NCBI GenBank assembly: GCA_021808875.1
Contig: JAKBAU010000180.1
Location: 1-7,383 of the forward strand
Source: Pseudomonadota bacterium
Lineage (GTDB): Bacteria > Pseudomonadota > Alphaproteobacteria > Micropepsales > Micropepsaceae
DNA length: 7,383 nucleotides
Reading direction: 5' to 3'
Part shown: positions 6,262 to 7,383 of the stretch, piece by piece
Position numbering within the stretch: position 1 is the stretch's first letter
Layout of the letters: every line of letters begins with the position of its first letter
Program-made: the position numbers and the translations under genes
The notes under the pieces: model-generated
Database searches by the model: none
Told to the model about the DNA's origin: nothing
Seen by the model: only the letters and a program-made list of their open reading frames with translations

Positions 6262-6316
6262 GTCCCCGCGAACCGCCCACATGATGGGCGGACGAGGGGA
6301 CCTTCCGCCCCCTCGT
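6262..6316 (-). promoter_or_regulatory. Two overlapping, mutually exclusive hairpins upstream of uvrB
   Basis: Structure A pairs 6262-6267 with 6296-6301 (six pairs) outside a perfect seven-pair inner stem, 6273-6279 with 6285-6291, capped by a five-base loop. Structure B pairs 6292-6299 with 6309-6316 (eight perfect pairs, nine-base loop). Both need bases 6296-6299, so an RNA from this region could form the full A or B, not both. The element lies 160 to 214 bases before the preferred uvrB start and 69 bases after the small upstream gene. A T-run is absent, so simple intrinsic termination is unlikely. Function is unknown. Confidence 0.4.
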
Positions 6317-6384
6317 GATCATCTACCGCAGTGTTCAGACGGACGTGCGGTCAGCTGGGCAGATGCTATAGCGTGGTGCAGGCC

Positions 6385-6714
6385 TCAATGATTTGGCTGG
6401 GCGCGCCACGCCGCAAGCGGTGTGAGGCCGGGATCACGGCTTGGGCGCAAGGCTTCAAGCGTGGCGGCGCGCCTTGTTTGAGGCCGTTCATAGATCAGGC
6501 TGGCCCCCTTCCATACTTCTATGCGCCGTGTTCCTTGCGGACGCATGGCGTGGGCAAGGATGCAGGCCTTTTTGTCCGAGACGCAGGGAGCCGAATGAGA
6601 GGCAAGTAGGCGTCCGGCGCCGTCGACATAGCAGATGTCGTAGGCAACAGGTGGCTCGGTCAGTGGTTGTGCTGTCGCTTGGTTCCGTTGCAGTGTCAGG
6701 TCTACCATCGTCAT
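6385..6714 (-). CDS. Small conserved-looking hypothetical protein
   Basis: I do not recognise this 109-residue protein. The start ATG at 6714 has an excellent AAGGAGA (6727-6721) six bases upstream, which makes it a credible gene; a second ATG lies two codons later. It appears soluble, with no signal peptide or membrane segment. A middle block reads YDICYVDGAGRLLASH (25-40), then C44, a DKKACILAHAM helix (48-58) and RIEVWKGASLIYERP (64-78). This strand-helix-strand layout resembles small uncharacterised alphaproteobacterial proteins in which a 'D-x-x-GR' strand, an Ala-rich helix and an 'EVW-x-G' strand follow each other. The tail is Arg-rich. It lies on the same strand as uvrB, 282 bases upstream of the preferred uvrB start, and is divergent from the membrane protein to its right. 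Its own leader contains a hairpin next to the ribosome binding site. Confidence 0.7.
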   Translation of the reverse strand: MTMVDLTLQRNQATAQPLTEPPVAYDICYVDGAGRLLASHSAPCVSDKKACILAHAMRPQGTRRIEVWKGASLIYERPQTRRAATLEALRPSRDPGLTPLAAWRAQPNH

Positions 6715-7014
6715 CACGTGTCTCCTTGCGGCGGGAAGCTGGCCTTCCCGATCCAGGTGCCCCAATTTTGCCCCGGCGCTCCACAGTCGAGGGGGAAAAT
6801 GATCAGGTCATCGTCCCCGGCGATGCGAATAAATCATAGCAGCATGACAGCCATACGATGGATTGATTAAGTCTTTGCAGGAATAGAGGGATTTCGGGTG
6901 AGGGGGCGTGAGGCGCTGGTGTGCGGCCGGCCGGTCGCGTCAGCGCGGTTGAAAGCCTGCCAGCTCATGCCCACATTTGGTCACAACAGGGGCGGATGGA
7001 GGCAAGATAGCGAC
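6715..7014. other. Divergent intergenic region with leader hairpin and promoter candidate
   Basis: This 300-base region separates the starts of the small hypothetical gene (leftward) and the membrane protein gene (rightward). Leftward, an extended -10 element TGCTATGAT (6841-6833) without a good -35 could start a leader of about 110 bases. That leader includes a perfect seven-pair hairpin, CGGGAAG/CTTCCCG (6732-6738 with 6744-6750), five bases before the ribosome binding site. Rightward, an ATGACA (6844-6849) is a possible -35 but its -10 partner is poor. No gene is seen. Confidence 0.4.
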
Positions 7015-7377
7015 ATGAGCCAAGTACCTCATAATGACGGTAGGTATGATTTTGCGATGCGCCAGGACAGTGCGCGGACGGTGGCGATCATCGTTTATCT
7101 GCTTTACCTCGCGGCGCTGGTAAACGGCCTAACCGCGATCATCGGCGTCGTGTTGGCCTATGCCAAACGCGATGATGCGCGCGGCTCAGTCTACGAGAGC
7201 CACTTCTCCAACGCGATCGAGCTCTTTTGGATCTTTCTGGTCGGCATGGTGATCGTTGTGCCGCTGTGCTTTATCGGCATCGGGTTCATTCTGTGGGGAC
7301 TGCTCTATCTCTATGTGATCTTCCGCACGGTCAAAGGCCTGTTGCGGGCGAGCGAAGGTAATCCCTTCTTCTACTGA
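7015..7377 (+). CDS. Small inner-membrane protein, DUF4870/COG3671-like
   Basis: The product is 120 residues with three likely membrane segments: about 23-49, 68-88 and 88-104. The last two are almost continuous, so a tight hairpin is expected. Between the first two lies a cytoplasmic or periplasmic loop with KRDDARGSVYESHFSN (51-66). The pattern of a first segment ending in LAYAKRDDA, then ESHF before a Trp-rich segment, is that of the DUF4870/COG3671 uncharacterised membrane proteins, distantly related to Tic20-like folds (from memory). Residues 107-120 end in GNPFFY. The ATG at 7015 is chosen because the first residues are polar and GGAGG (6998-7002) lies upstream, although 12 bases is a long spacing; an ATG at 7057 is a weaker alternative. 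The open frame extends upstream to 6898 with Arg/Gly-rich residues unlikely to be translated. Function is unknown. Confidence 0.82.
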   Translation: MSQVPHNDGRYDFAMRQDSARTVAIIVYLLYLAALVNGLTAIIGVVLAYAKRDDARGSVYESHFSNAIELFWIFLVGMVIVVPLCFIGIGFILWGLLYLYVIFRTVKGLLRASEGNPFFY

Positions 7378-7383
7378 ATGGGC

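Noticed and set aside
6103..6282. Upstream extension of UvrB to the ATG at 6282
   Set aside because: The 60 extra codons include rare AGG and AGA, no Shine-Dalgarno precedes the ATG, and the region has a promoter candidate and structured elements. The extension is possible but less likely.
6100..6400. SOS (LexA) box for uvrB
   Set aside because: I searched by eye for GTTC-N7-GTTC and its complement; GTTC at about 6333 and GAAC at about 6270 have no partner at the right distance.
1..7383. tRNA, rRNA, CRISPR array, insertion sequence or defence system
   Set aside because: No clover-leaf-like segment, no regularly spaced repeats, no transposase or nuclease-like proteins and no terminal inverted repeats were seen. 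The gene content is ordinary chromosomal.

Overview
The window looks like ordinary chromosomal DNA from a high-GC Gram-negative bacterium, most likely an alphaproteobacterium. This is inferred from GC-rich third codon positions, a UvrB with a long non-homologous N-terminal extension, an RraB-type protein and the overall gene style. I see no transposases, integrases, CRISPR arrays, phage genes, tRNAs or rRNAs, and nothing that looks like an undescribed defence or mobile system.

Layout, left to right. (1) The first 93 bases probably hold the start of a leftward gene that runs off the window. (2) A rightward zinc-dependent alcohol dehydrogenase (161-1144) meets a leftward cutA (1141-1467) tail to tail; the two stop codons overlap in a single CTAG. 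(3) Upstream of cutA on the same strand lies a CspA-family cold shock gene (1556-1762). It has a strong hairpin after its stop, a good sigma70-type promoter about 200 bases upstream, and a long leader that contains a near-perfect complement of its own ribosome binding site. (4) Two small rightward genes follow: a secreted protein with a transthyretin-like or carboxypeptidase-regulatory-like look (2109-2534) and a DUF1330-family protein (2680-3117). (5) A leftward block holds an RraB-like RNase E regulator (3135-3476), uvrB (3709-6102) and a small unknown gene (6385-6714). (6) A rightward small membrane protein of the DUF4870/COG3671 type (7015-7377) closes the window.

The genes do not form one pathway. 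There are two loose themes. One is stress and housekeeping: UvrB for nucleotide excision repair, the cold shock protein, CutA for metal tolerance and RraB for mRNA turnover. The other is small uncharacterised proteins. The most interesting signals are non-coding: the possible Shine-Dalgarno-sequestering helix in the csp leader, and two mutually exclusive hairpins in front of uvrB.
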